64,000 nt of DNA from Sphingomonas montana (GTDB lineage: Bacteria; Pseudomonadota; Alphaproteobacteria; Sphingomonadales; Sphingomonadaceae): contig NZ_MOLY01000029.1 in NCBI RefSeq assembly GCF_001956315.1, forward strand, positions 32,470 through 96,469. Direction: 5' to 3'. The notes under the pieces are model-generated. The model was not told the origin of the DNA and ran no database searches. It was given only the letters and a program-made list of their open reading frames with translations. A program made the translations under genes and the position numbers. Numbering within the stretch: position 1 is the stretch's first letter; each line of letters opens with the position of its first letter. Of this stretch, positions 35,417-44,525 are shown one piece after another.

Positions 35417-37183
35417 ATGTCTTCCTCCCGCCCCGCCGTTCCGCGACACATCGCCATGCCACGCAGTTCATACCAGGAACTGGGGGATGCGGTGGCCTAT
35501 GCTGGCCGGATCGCGTGGCGGTATATGACGTCGCGGGACTGGTTGTTCGCATGGACCGCGCTGCTGGTGCTGATCGTGATCCAGTTCGGCACGGTCTATG
35601 TCATCACCTGGGGCGTGCGCTGGCAGCAGCAGTTCTACGACTCGCTCGAACAGCGGCAGGCGGCGCTGTTCGCGCGACTGACGCTGATCTTCCTGGGGAT
35701 CACGCTCGGCCAGATCGGTCTGATCGTCGCCAACAACCTGTTCCAGCAGATGCTGGGGCTGCGCTGGCGGGTGTTCCTGACCGAACGCTATCTGGGCCGC
35801 TGGATGACGCGCGACCGCTATTACGATATCGACCGCCGCCAACTGATCGACAATCCCGACCAGCGGATTTCCGAGGATATCGGCATCGTCACCCGCAACG
35901 TGCCCAGCCTGGTGATGACCGTCCTGTCGCAGATCACTACCGCGATCACCTTTGCGTTCATGCTGATGGAAACCGCGCGGACCGTGCGGTTCTCGGTGAT
36001 GGGCGTCGGCCTGTTCCTGCCCGCCGACCTGCTGGTCTATGCGATTGCCTATGCGGTCATCGGCATGGCTGCCGTCATCGTCATCGGCCAGCCCTATGTC
36101 GCACGGCAGCGCCGGCAACAGGCGGTCGAGGGGGACTATCGCGCCGGGCTGGTCAATGTTCGCCGGAACGCGGAACAGATCAGCTTTGCCGGTGGCCATC
36201 CGATCGAACATCGCTCGCTGGGGCGCAGTTTTGCCGAAGTGCAGGCCAATTTCCGTCGACTGATCCTGGCGACATTGGGGTTGCAGACGGGCACGAGCAT
36301 CTACACTAATGTAGGCACGATCATCCCGCTGTTCGTGCTGGTGCCGCGCTTCTTCGCCGGACAGATCTCGCTTGGCCAGATCGTGTCGGGGCGCAGCGCG
36401 TTCGCGACCTTCGCCGGTTCACTGGCGTTCCTGGTCAACAATTATTCGCTGATCGGGATGCAGGTCGCCAGTCTGTTGCGGTTGCGCGCGCTCGACGATG
36501 CGCTGGATGCGGAACATCCGCGTGGCATCGCCTTTGCGCCGGGTTGCAGCCGCGAGGGGAACATGGCGGTGGATATCGACGCCCTGCGGATCGACCGGCC
36601 CGATGGCCGCGCGGTCCTGCACGTCGCGCATTGGCGCGTCAGCATGGGTGAACGCTGGGTCATTCGCGGATCGTCGGGGGCGGGCAAGAGCACGCTGCTG
36701 CGCGCGATCGCCGGGTTGTGGCCCGATGGTGCCGGCCGGGTGACGATGTGCGACGATTGCCGGGTCATGTTCGTGCCGCAGCGGCTGTACCTGCCAATGG
36801 GATCGCTGAAGGACGCGGTGTGCTTCCCCGATCGGGACCAGGCGCATGGCGACGACGCGATCATCGTGCTGCTCGATCAGGTCGGGCTTGGCCAGCACCG
36901 CGACCATCTGCACGAAAAGCGATTGTGGCAGGAGGAGCTGTCGCCCGGCGAACAGCAGCGCGTGGCGCTGGCGCGGATCCTGCTGCACCGGCCCGACGTG
37001 CTGGTGCTGGACGAAGCGACCAGTGCGCTCGATTTCGCCAATGCGCGCGGCTTCTACGAACGGTTGCTCGAAGCGTTGCCGGAGGTGACGTTGGTCAGCG
37101 TCGTCCATGACGACCGGCTGCAACGCTTTCACACCCACCGGCTGTCGATCGACGGCGGCGTGGCCACGGGCGGGGCCTGCTGA
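35417..37183 (+). CDS. SbmA/BacA-like membrane domain fused to ABC ATPase (BclA/YddA type), first copy
   Basis: 588 residues. The membrane part (about 1-360, TSRDWLFAWTALLVLIVIQFGTVYVITWGVRWQQQFYDSLE, then LRWRVFLTERYLGRWMTRDRYYDIDRRQLIDNPDQRI) is of the SbmA_BacA type. The ATPase has Walker A GSSGAGKSTLLRAIAGLW, signature ELSPGEQQRVALARILL and Walker B VLVLDEATSALD. Relatives (BclA, Rv1819c, YddA) import hydrophilic or antimicrobial peptides or cobalamin across the inner membrane. It is placed right after the outer-membrane receptor and overlaps the start of a second copy by one base. ATG 35417 is used; ATG 35456 is possible. Confidence 0.92.
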   Translation: MSSSRPAVPRHIAMPRSSYQELGDAVAYAGRIAWRYMTSRDWLFAWTALLVLIVIQFGTVYVITWGVRWQQQFYDSLEQRQAALFARLTLIFLGITLGQIGLIVANNLFQQMLGLRWRVFLTERYLGRWMTRDRYYDIDRRQLIDNPDQRISEDIGIVTRNVPSLVMTVLSQITTAITFAFMLMETARTVRFSVMGVGLFLPADLLVYAIAYAVIGMAAVIVIGQPYVARQRRQQAVEGDYRAGLVNVRRNAEQISFAGGHPIEHRSLGRSFAEVQANFRRLILATLGLQTGTSIYTNVGTIIPLFVLVPRFFAGQISLGQIVSGRSAFATFAGSLAFLVNNYSLIGMQVASLLRLRALDDALDAEHPRGIAFAPGCSREGNMAVDIDALRIDRPDGRAVLHVAHWRVSMGERWVIRGSSGAGKSTLLRAIAGLWPDGAGRVTMCDDCRVMFVPQRLYLPMGSLKDAVCFPDRDQAHGDDAIIVLLDQVGLGQHRDHLHEKRLWQEELSPGEQQRVALARILLHRPDVLVLDEATSALDFANARGFYERLLEALPEVTLVSVVHDDRLQRFHTHRLSIDGGVATGGAC

Positions 37184-38961
37184 TGACCGTGCACAGTCTC
37201 ACCCCCGCCGCGCAGGTGCCGCATGCGCCGCAAAATGCCGCGACTCCGCGCTGGGGGCGGACGCGTCATGCGTTCTCGCTGTTCAGCCGCTACTGGACGT
37301 CGCGCGACTGGAAATTCGCGTGGTTCGCGCTGATCATGTTGCTCACGATCACGCTGAGCCAGGTGTATTTCGCGGTCTGGATGATCGACTGGGAACGTCG
37401 GTTCTTCGACAGCGTCGAGCGGCGGCAGGCGGCGCTGTTCCTGCCGCTGGTCGGCACGTTCGCCGCGATCTTCCTGTCGCGCACGCTGGCCGAACTGGCG
37501 AACCAGTATCTGGGGATGGCGGTCGGCCTGCGCTGGCGGGTGTGCCTGACCGAACGCTATGTCGACCGCTGGTTCGCCCGCGATCGGTTCTACGCGATCG
37601 AACGGCTGAACCTGATCGACAATCCCGACCAGCGGATTGCCGACGACGTGCAGCGTTTTACCGCCGGGGTGCTGAACCTCGTCATCGGCGGCATCTATGC
37701 GGTGGTTTCGGCGATCAGTTTCGGCGCGGTGTTGCTGGCGACGTCGGAGGCGGTGCGCTTCTCCCTGTTCGGACGATCGATCGCGCTGCCCGGCGACATG
37801 ATCTGGTATGCGGTACTGTATGCAATCGGCGGGTCGATCGCGATCATCTACATCGGTCGCCCGTTCGTGCGGCGGCAGATGCGGCAGCAGCATTATGAGG
37901 CCGATTTCCGCACCGCGATGCTGCATGTCCGCCGCAATGCCTCGCAGATCAGCTTCGCGCGCGCGCCGGCCACCGAAGCGCGATCGCTGCGCGACCGGTT
38001 CGATGCGGTACGCCACAATTTCGTCCGGGTCGTGTGGTCGGAACTGGCGCTGATCGGCGCCAGCAACGGCTATCAGCAATTCGGCAGTTTCTTTCCGCTG
38101 CTGCTGACCGTGCCGCGCTATTTCGCCGGCAGGATCACGTTCGGCGAGGTGATGGCGGCCAACTCGACATTCCTGCAGCTGTCGGGTTCGCTGTCGTGGT
38201 TCATCTCGTCCTACAGCCCGATCGGCGAACAGGTGGCGAACGTCAGCCGGTTGAAGGCGCTGGACGATGCGCTGGACGGGCAATCGACGCGCGGCATCGA
38301 CTTTGGGGTCGGTACAGACGACGGCGCGGTCGCACTGCGGACCAGCGGACTGCGGATCGATCGGCCCGCCGGCGGCACGCTGCTCGATGTCGGCGACTGG
38401 CGGGTCGCGAAGGGCGAACGCTGGGTGATCCAGGGGCCGTCGGGCATGGGCAAGAGCACGTTGCTGCGCGCGATCGCCGGACTGTGGCCGGAGGGGGCGG
38501 GCGGCATCACGATGGGTCGGCACCGGCTGCTGATGTTCGTGCCGCAGCGCCTGTATCTGCCGCATGCGTCGTTGAAGGACGCGATCTGCTTTCCCGACGA
38601 TGGCGGCGCGCACGACGATGCCACGGTCCTGGCAATCCTGCGCGAGGTTCGGTTGCACGATCACGCCGGTGACCTACATGCCGTGCGGCAGTGGCAGGAG
38701 CAGTTGTCACCGGGCGAGCAGCAGCGGATCGCGATGGCGCGCATCCTGCTGCATCGGCCCGACATGCTTGTCGTCGACGAGGCTACCAGCGCCCTGGACG
38801 AGGATAACGCCCATCATTTCCACCAGGCGATTCTGGCGCAACTGCCGGAGCTGACGCTGATCAGCGTCATCCATGACGATCGACTGGTTCCGTATCACAC
38901 GCATCGCCTGGACCTTGCCGACGGCAAGGCGACGGCCGGGCGACTGGAGAATGACGAATGA
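37183..38961 (+). CDS. SbmA/BacA-like membrane domain fused to ABC ATPase (BclA/YddA type), second copy
   Basis: 592 residues, clearly a paralogue of the preceding protein: TSRDWKFAWFALIMLLTITLSQVYFAVWMIDWERRFFDSVE, VGLRWRVCLTERYVDRWFARDRFYAIERLNLIDNPDQRI, Walker A GPSGMGKSTLLRAIAGLWP, signature QLSPGEQQRIAMARILL, Walker B DMLVVDEATSALD. Its ATG sits in TGATG with the stop of the first copy. BclA-type proteins can be homodimers, so two different copies in tandem suggest a heterodimer or two substrates (inference). The downstream PmbA/TldE gene overlaps by 4 bases. Confidence 0.92.
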   Translation: MTVHSLTPAAQVPHAPQNAATPRWGRTRHAFSLFSRYWTSRDWKFAWFALIMLLTITLSQVYFAVWMIDWERRFFDSVERRQAALFLPLVGTFAAIFLSRTLAELANQYLGMAVGLRWRVCLTERYVDRWFARDRFYAIERLNLIDNPDQRIADDVQRFTAGVLNLVIGGIYAVVSAISFGAVLLATSEAVRFSLFGRSIALPGDMIWYAVLYAIGGSIAIIYIGRPFVRRQMRQQHYEADFRTAMLHVRRNASQISFARAPATEARSLRDRFDAVRHNFVRVVWSELALIGASNGYQQFGSFFPLLLTVPRYFAGRITFGEVMAANSTFLQLSGSLSWFISSYSPIGEQVANVSRLKALDDALDGQSTRGIDFGVGTDDGAVALRTSGLRIDRPAGGTLLDVGDWRVAKGERWVIQGPSGMGKSTLLRAIAGLWPEGAGGITMGRHRLLMFVPQRLYLPHASLKDAICFPDDGGAHDDATVLAILREVRLHDHAGDLHAVRQWQEQLSPGEQQRIAMARILLHRPDMLVVDEATSALDEDNAHHFHQAILAQLPELTLISVIHDDRLVPYHTHRLDLADGKATAGRLENDE

Positions 38962-40316
38962 CACAAGGTGCCCTTTTGCTCCGCACCGAGGAGGAACTGC
39001 GCGAAGTCGCGCAACAGGCCGTGGATCATGCCGGAACCATCGCCGGCGCGCGCGCGCGCGCAAGCGTGTTCGCCAGCGGCGGCATCAACGCCCTGGTTCG
39101 TGACGGACAGGTCGACAAGGCCCAACGCGACGGGAGCCAGATGCTCAGCGTTACCGTGTTCCTGGACGGGCGGAGTGGCTCGTCGTCGACCGCGGCACTG
39201 GATCCGGCATCCATTCGGCTGGCGGTCGAAGAGGCCGCGACGATCGCCCGGAACGTTCAGCCCGATCCCAACGTCGATCTGGCCGACCCGTCCTGGCTGG
39301 CGTTCGACGGACCGAGCCCGAAGGTCTTCGCGCCCTATCACGGCGGGGTGGATCAACTGGTGGAGAGCGCGCTCGCCGTAGAAAAGGCCGCGATTGCGGC
39401 GCTGCCGACGGGCAAGGATATTGCCGTCACCGAAGCGGGCGCCGCGTCCAGCGAACATGGTTGGGCGCTGGCGATCTCGGGCGGTTTCTGCCGCAGCGTG
39501 ATGTCGTCGAACCATTCGCGTTGGTGCGCAGCGATCGCGCGGGACGATAACGGCCAGTCCATCGAATTCGCCGACAGCAGCGACAAGCGTTTCGACTCGC
39601 TCGACTCCGTCGAAACTGTGGCCGAGCGGGCAATCCGGCGCGCGGAGGCGCGGCTGGGGGCCCGGTCCGCACCCGCGATGCGCGGTCCGGTCCTGTTCGA
39701 GGCCCGCATCGCGCAGGTCGTGGTGGCGGACGTCCTGAATGCCCTCGATGGCTTGTCGCAGCATCGCGGGGCAAGTTTCCTGCCCGATGCCGTCGGTCGG
39801 CAGGTGGCCGCGGACCATGTCACCCTGATGGAGGATCCGTTCGAGGACTATGGTCCGGCGAGCGCGCCCTTCGATGGTGAAGGCGTGGCGGGATCGCGAC
39901 GCGCGCTGATCGAAGACGGCATCGCACGCGGCTATCTGCACGGCAGTCTGTCGGCGCGGCGCATGGCGACGCAATCGTCGGGGAACTCGCAAGGTGCCTA
40001 CAACCTTGAGCTTTCCAGCTCCAAGCCCGGCGGCATGTTGACCGACATGCATCGGATGCTCGGTCGGGGACTGGTCGTGACCGCGGTCAAGGGCGGCGGC
40101 ACCGATCCGGTGACCGGCAATTTCACACGTGCGGTATCGGGTTACTGGGTCGAGGACGGCGCGGTCGCCTATCCCGTCGACGATCTGACGATCGCCGGCA
40201 GCATGCCCGACATGCTGCACAATATCATCGCCATCGGAGCGGACGTCGAACGTCAGGGCGGGCTGCGCTCCGGGTCGATCCTGATCGATGGCATGCAGGT
40301 TGGAGGACAATCATGA
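38958..40316 (+). CDS. PmbA/TldE-family metalloprotease partner
   Basis: 452 residues of the PmbA/TldD (U62) family lacking the HExxxH zinc site, so it is the TldE-like subunit. Typical sequence includes AVSGYWVEDGAVAYPVDDLTIAGSMPDMLHNI and GRGLVVTAVKGGGTDPVTGNFTRA near the C-terminus, and SSGNSQGAYNLELSSSKPG. In E. coli the TldD-TldE pair degrades unfolded CcdA and processes microcin B17. Here it overlaps both the transporter (ATGA) and tldD (ATGA), so the protease is built into the transport operon. It should act in the cytoplasm. Confidence 0.92.
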   Translation: MTQGALLLRTEEELREVAQQAVDHAGTIAGARARASVFASGGINALVRDGQVDKAQRDGSQMLSVTVFLDGRSGSSSTAALDPASIRLAVEEAATIARNVQPDPNVDLADPSWLAFDGPSPKVFAPYHGGVDQLVESALAVEKAAIAALPTGKDIAVTEAGAASSEHGWALAISGGFCRSVMSSNHSRWCAAIARDDNGQSIEFADSSDKRFDSLDSVETVAERAIRRAEARLGARSAPAMRGPVLFEARIAQVVVADVLNALDGLSQHRGASFLPDAVGRQVAADHVTLMEDPFEDYGPASAPFDGEGVAGSRRALIEDGIARGYLHGSLSARRMATQSSGNSQGAYNLELSSSKPGGMLTDMHRMLGRGLVVTAVKGGGTDPVTGNFTRAVSGYWVEDGAVAYPVDDLTIAGSMPDMLHNIIAIGADVERQGGLRSGSILIDGMQVGGQS

Positions 40317-41773
40317 ACGGTGGCACGCAGGCATTGGATCTGGCACGCGCCAGGCTCTGGGATCGATCGGAGCTGGACGAAGCCACGGTCGTACGAGCGA
40401 TCGGCACGCTCGCATCGCGCGGTGCCGACCTGGCCGATCTGTATTTCGAATCGGTGCGCAGTCGTCAGTGGAACCTGGAGAATGGCCAGGTCAGCAACGG
40501 ATCGTTCACGATCGACCAGGGGGTCGGCGCCCGGACATCGCGCGAAGGACGCGTGGCGTTCGCCTACTCCGCCGATTTCCGGCCCGAGGCCCTTCTGGAC
40601 GTCGCTGCGGCCGCACAGTCGCTGCGCCGCGACGGCGTTGACTCGGCCGAGGCAGGCGGGCTGCGGCTGGCCAGCCGGTCGTCCTCGCACGATCTATACG
40701 CGATGATCGATCCGGTGGAGCAGGCGCAGGCCGAGATCTGCATCGCCCTGCTGCAAAAGGTCGATGCGATGGCGCGTGCTGCGGATCCCCGGATCGTCGA
40801 CGTCCGTGCCAACATCGGTGCCGCCGACAAGGTGATGCTGGTGGTCGATCAGGACGCCCAGATGGCCGCCGACGTCCGCCCGGTCCTGCGGCTTTTTGTT
40901 CAGGTCATCGCCGAAGCCAAGGGGCGACGCGCACAGGGAATGGACGGTATCGGCGGTCGATACGGGATCGAGCGTTTCGACGATGCCGCCGTCGGTGCCA
41001 TGGTTGCCAATGCCGTGCGGCAGGCAACGGTCAATCTGGACGCGCGGCCGGCACCATCCGGTGTCATGTCGGTGGTGCTCGGCCCCGGTTACCCGGGCGT
41101 GCTGTTCCACGAAGCGATCGGCCACGGGCTGGAGGGCGATCACCATCGCCTGAAGTTGTCGGCGTTCACCGGCATGCTCGGCAAGCAGATCGCATCGAAG
41201 GGCGTGACCGTCATCGACGACGGCGGGATGTCCGAACGACTGGGATCGGTCGCGATGGACGATGAGGGAACGCCCGCCGATCGCACCGTCCTGATCGAGG
41301 ACGGTATCCTGGTGGGCATGATGCAGGACCGGCTGAACGCAGGCATGATGAACTGGAAGCGGACCGGCAATGGTCGGCGCCAGTCCTATGCGCATCTTCC
41401 AATGCCCCGCATGACCAACACCTATCTCGGGGCAGGCGAGGAGGATCCGGCCGACATCATCGCATCGGTGGGCCGGGGTATCTACGCTCCGGCCTTCGGT
41501 GGCGGGCAGGTCGACATCGTATCGGGCCGGTTCAACTTCAGCACGACCGAAGCGTGGTTGATCGAGGACGGCAAGCTGACCGCCCCGGTCGAAGGCGCGA
41601 CGCTGATCGGCATCGGGCACGAGGCGCTCAAGCATATCAGCCGTATCGGCAACGATCTGGCGCTCGATGCGGGCCAGGCCAGCTGTGGCAAGCAGGGCCA
41701 GAATCTGAGCGTCAGCGTCGGCCAGCCGACCCTTCGTATCGATGAAATGATGGTTGGCGGTCGCGGCGAGTAA
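40313..41773 (+). CDS. tldD: TldD-family metalloprotease, catalytic subunit
   Basis: 486 residues. The zinc site is LFHEAIGHGLEGD (His266, Glu267, His271), with the family's GRRQSYAHLPMPRMTNTYLGAGEEDPADII and FGGGQVDIVSGRFNFSTTEAWLIEDGKL. It forms a heterodimer tunnel protease with TldE that cleaves unfolded or modified small peptides. The start overlaps the stop of the TldE-like gene (ATGA). A thioredoxin gene follows 32 bases after the stop. The placement suggests the substrate is what the receptor and ABC proteins import (inference). Confidence 0.94.
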   Translation: MNGGTQALDLARARLWDRSELDEATVVRAIGTLASRGADLADLYFESVRSRQWNLENGQVSNGSFTIDQGVGARTSREGRVAFAYSADFRPEALLDVAAAAQSLRRDGVDSAEAGGLRLASRSSSHDLYAMIDPVEQAQAEICIALLQKVDAMARAADPRIVDVRANIGAADKVMLVVDQDAQMAADVRPVLRLFVQVIAEAKGRRAQGMDGIGGRYGIERFDDAAVGAMVANAVRQATVNLDARPAPSGVMSVVLGPGYPGVLFHEAIGHGLEGDHHRLKLSAFTGMLGKQIASKGVTVIDDGGMSERLGSVAMDDEGTPADRTVLIEDGILVGMMQDRLNAGMMNWKRTGNGRRQSYAHLPMPRMTNTYLGAGEEDPADIIASVGRGIYAPAFGGGQVDIVSGRFNFSTTEAWLIEDGKLTAPVEGATLIGIGHEALKHISRIGNDLALDAGQASCGKQGQNLSVSVGQPTLRIDEMMVGGRGE

Positions 41774-41805
41774 CGCCCCCGTTGCCCACGAACAGGAGAA
41801 TGACG

Positions 41806-42129
41806 ATGGCGAACATTACCGACGTGAAGACCGCGGATTTCGATACGCTGGTGCTGGGTCACAAAGGCCCGGTGCTGGTCGATTTCTGGGCGGAATGGTG
41901 CGGACCGTGCAAGGCCCTGTCCCCGACGCTGAAGGACATCGCTGCGGACTTCGGTGACGAGGTGCTGATCGCGAAGGTCGACATCGTGGCCGAACCCGAG
42001 CTCGCCGACCGGTTCGGCGTATCCTCGATCCCGGCGCTAAAGTTCTTCCGCGACGGTGCGGAAGTGTCGAGCATGATCGGCGTCCAGCCCCGCAGCAAGC
42101 TGACTGCGGCATTGGAGGCGTTGCTGTGA
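41806..42129 (+). CDS. Thioredoxin
   Basis: 107 residues with the redox motif WAEWCGPCK (about residues 28-36) and the cis-proline loop SSIPALKFFRDG. The start at ATG 41806 has AGGAG 7 bases upstream; ATG 41800 is too close. It belongs to the receptor-transporter-protease operon, and its stop overlaps the GTG of the next gene. It could reduce disulfide bonds of an imported peptide before TldD/E cleavage, or simply serve general redox balance. A thioredoxin reductase lies at 18843. Confidence 0.94.
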   Translation: MANITDVKTADFDTLVLGHKGPVLVDFWAEWCGPCKALSPTLKDIAADFGDEVLIAKVDIVAEPELADRFGVSSIPALKFFRDGAEVSSMIGVQPRSKLTAALEALL

Positions 42130-43019
42130 TCACGGCGTTTCACGGAGATCCCGCCGTCAAGCAGACCCTCGGCGACCGCGTGGCGCGACACATCGCCGAT
42201 GGCACGCTGGTGATCGGCAATACATATTGGGACGGCGTCAGTGGAAGCCCGTTAGGGGTTTCGGTCGAGGGGACCGACGTCGAGGCCTATGTCGCGACAT
42301 TCGGCTATCCGCTGCCGCTGGCTGGCATGCTCGATCCACTGACTGCGATGATGGGTATGGGTAATGCCGCCAATGCGTTCGTGCGCGATTGGGTCGATGT
42401 GGTCGCCCCGGGCGCGGATCTCTCCCCGGTTTCCGCAAAACTGATGCGGCACATGGTGGAGACGGCACAGACCGATACGCGCGGCGAAATGCTCAAACAG
42501 AAGGTCGTTGCGCTACATAGTCGTGACTCTGCCGAGGCGCCGGTCGGTCGCGCGGAATGGTCCGCCGTCAGGAACGAGATCTCGGTCGCGCGCGATACCG
42601 CATCCGATGATTCGTTGCTCACCGGGACGTTGGCTTTGCTCGACGCTGCCTGCTGGCCGGCGGGCCGTGGTTACACCCCGCTGTCGGCAACATTGTCGGC
42701 CTGCATCGATCTCGTAACGCAGATACCGGATCCCGAATGGACCGAAGCCGACAATAAGCGGAGCGACACATTCTTCATGGCGATGGAGCAGGAGCTGCAG
42801 CCGCGTATGGCAGCGGGCGAAGACCTGGACTTCACGGCAATCTGCAAAGAACGTGAGCCAGAGATATACGCCCGTTACGAAGCGTTCAGTGCGCGATATC
42901 TTGGCAGGATCCGAAATCGTGCGAGTGATATCGCAACACGGTGCCTGACCGAAATGCGCAGCGCCTCAGCTGCGTCGAGGACGCTCGAATTCAGCGATGG
43001 ACTTTCCCAGCGGGCCTAG
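42126..43019 (+). CDS. Unknown protein coupled to the thioredoxin gene
   Basis: GTG 42126 overlaps the thioredoxin TGA (GTGA). The 297-residue protein is soluble, acidic and mainly helical after residue 80. The N-terminus ITAFHGDPAVKQTLGDRVARHIADGTLVIGNTYWDG resembles a group of unnamed proteobacterial/phage proteins that open with an HGDP-K-...-Y/W-W pattern. I know of no assigned function for them. No signal peptide or membrane segment is present. As the last gene of the operon it probably shares the operon's task. A stem-loop follows about 120 bases after the stop. Confidence 0.8.
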   Translation: MITAFHGDPAVKQTLGDRVARHIADGTLVIGNTYWDGVSGSPLGVSVEGTDVEAYVATFGYPLPLAGMLDPLTAMMGMGNAANAFVRDWVDVVAPGADLSPVSAKLMRHMVETAQTDTRGEMLKQKVVALHSRDSAEAPVGRAEWSAVRNEISVARDTASDDSLLTGTLALLDAACWPAGRGYTPLSATLSACIDLVTQIPDPEWTEADNKRSDTFFMAMEQELQPRMAAGEDLDFTAICKEREPEIYARYEAFSARYLGRIRNRASDIATRCLTEMRSASAASRTLEFSDGLSQRA

Positions 43020-43140
43020 TTGCCTCGCTTCCACGTCGAACCGGAGTGGGTTAGCTCGGGGAAACCCATCGACAGTCGAAACCGACTGGTTGAGAATGGG
43101 AAGGCGCCGGACACCGAACACGGTACCGAGTTCGTTGGTT

Positions 43141-43165
43141 GGCGTTGACCGGGACGGTCAACGCC
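43141..43165 (+). terminator. Strong hairpin after the receptor-transporter-protease operon
   Basis: A perfect 10-base stem GGCGTTGACC / GGTCAACGCC with a 5-base loop stands 120 bases after the last operon gene and before grpB. There is no T-tract after it, so it is a terminator-like or RNA-protecting structure rather than a textbook intrinsic terminator. Confidence 0.5.
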
Positions 43166-43213
43166 CGCATCTAAAAACTGGAAATTAGATGCCTTCGTTC
43201 ATGAAAGTCTGAG

Positions 43214-43738
43214 ATGCCTCCTCCGTTCTCGGTAAAGCTTCTACCGCATGATTTAAGCTGGGCGTCGCGGGCGGCGCAAGAAATACAGCGGCTGAAAGAT
43301 CATGTTTCTTCGATCTGCATGGTTCACCACGTGGGATCCACAGCAATTCCTGGTATCGCTGCCAAGCCCATACTCGACCTCATGCCCGTTGTCGTCTCCT
43401 TGACTGCGCTGGATGCAGAACGGGCGATTTTCGAAACTCTCGGTTATAGTTGGCACGGTGCGTACGGCTTGGCCGGGCGGCGATACTGCACCATGGATGA
43501 CACTCTTACGGGCCAGCGGATCATTCAGCTTCACTGCTTTCCAGATGGCGATTCTTCTGTTTTGCGCCATGTGGCGTTCCGCGACTACTTGCGCGCCAAC
43601 GCGGATATCGCCCGGGAATATGAACGCGAGAAGTACCGATGCGCCAGTCTTTATGCTGGGGACAGCCACGCATATGGTGATTGCAAGGATGCCTGGATCA
43701 GGCGGATCGAGGCGCTGGCACTACGGTTCGAGCAATAG
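43214..43738 (+). CDS. GrpB/UPF0157 family protein
   Basis: 174 residues of the GrpB family, a nucleotidyltransferase-fold group related to CoaE-fused and Dephospho-CoA-associated proteins, with no settled function. It has VHHVGSTAIPGIAAKPILDLMPVV (the GSTA-IPG-AKP-ID-like signature), HGAYGLAGRRYCTMDD, QLHCFPDGDSSVLRHVAFRDYLRAN and a C-terminal EREKYRCASLYAGDSHAYGDCKDAWI. It appears to be a single gene after a strong hairpin. Normal length. Confidence 0.88.
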   Translation: MPPPFSVKLLPHDLSWASRAAQEIQRLKDHVSSICMVHHVGSTAIPGIAAKPILDLMPVVVSLTALDAERAIFETLGYSWHGAYGLAGRRYCTMDDTLTGQRIIQLHCFPDGDSSVLRHVAFRDYLRANADIAREYEREKYRCASLYAGDSHAYGDCKDAWIRRIEALALRFEQ

Positions 43739-43786
43739 GCGAGAGTCCTGGAAACTGGGAGGGGATGGCATGAAGGCCGTGCTCGG

Positions 43787-44143
43787 TCATCTGCAGAGCT
43801 GCCCGGCAACGGCGTCGAGCCGACGATCATAGGTCGTTCGCTCGGCGGCGCTCAGAAAGCCCTGTTTGGCGGCCGTCCGATCGCTGGCTTTCCTGATCTG
43901 GTCAACGCGGGACCACAAGTGCCGCAACGTCTTTGCAGGGATCGGCCGGGCCTTGCTGGCGGTGCTGATATCCGCCTGAAGGACATTGGCGCGCGTCGCA
44001 ATATGGTCGCGCAGACGGTTTCTTCCGCTTTCCTGGACTTCACGCTGTTGCCGGACGTTGCAGCTGGGATAATCACTTTGCCATGATCGCGCGTCGGCCG
44101 CAGTCGAAACGATCACGAAGGCGATTGAAAGCAGATATTTCAT
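43787..44143 (-). CDS. Small secreted protein of unknown function
   Basis: 118 residues with a signal peptide MKYLLSIAFVIVSTAADARS (cleavage near residue 19). The mature part is basic and helical, with two cysteines (YPSCNVRQQ near the start and AGQLCR at the end) that could form a disulfide joining the ends. It recalls the layout of small periplasmic LprI-like proteins, but I do not claim a match. It converges on grpB. No operon partner. Confidence 0.55.
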   Translation of the reverse strand: MKYLLSIAFVIVSTAADARSWQSDYPSCNVRQQREVQESGRNRLRDHIATRANVLQADISTASKARPIPAKTLRHLWSRVDQIRKASDRTAAKQGFLSAAERTTYDRRLDAVAGQLCR

Positions 44144-44525
44144 TCCGAACCCCGACGTTGATTGTTACTTGGTCGCACGACCGATAGTTGATGCTTGCTC
44201 ACGATGAGTATCCCACGGCGCGTTACGGACCATGGCAAAGGTGCCGCAGGTCATGCCCTGGCGTATGACGAGCACCATGACCGCTCCTTCTGTCACCGAC
44301 ATTCCCGCGATGCGCAGCAGTCTGGGCTATAAACAGAACGGGTGAATGGCACCTGACGGTTACGGCCGTTCCCAGTCGGCAGGTCATAGTCCCGATGGCC
44401 TATGACTGCCCAGTTCGCGCTACCGTGGTGGCGACGGTCGGGCGAGTGACCGGTGAACCACTGCCTCAGCCGTTGTCGCAGGCCGGCGACGCAAAGCCGG
44501 TTCCACACTGCCGATCTTCAAAGGC
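44144..44525. other. Gene-free stretch before the nitrilase gene end
   Basis: About 380 bases with only short open frames of uncertain quality, the longest being 71 codons on the minus strand (44293-44508), with arginine-rich composition and no recognised family. No tRNA, repeat or insertion-sequence end was found. Confidence 0.35.

Noticed and set aside
44293..44508. Minus-strand 71-codon ORF before the nitrilase gene end
   Set aside because: Low-quality composition and no recognisable similarity; not kept as a gene.
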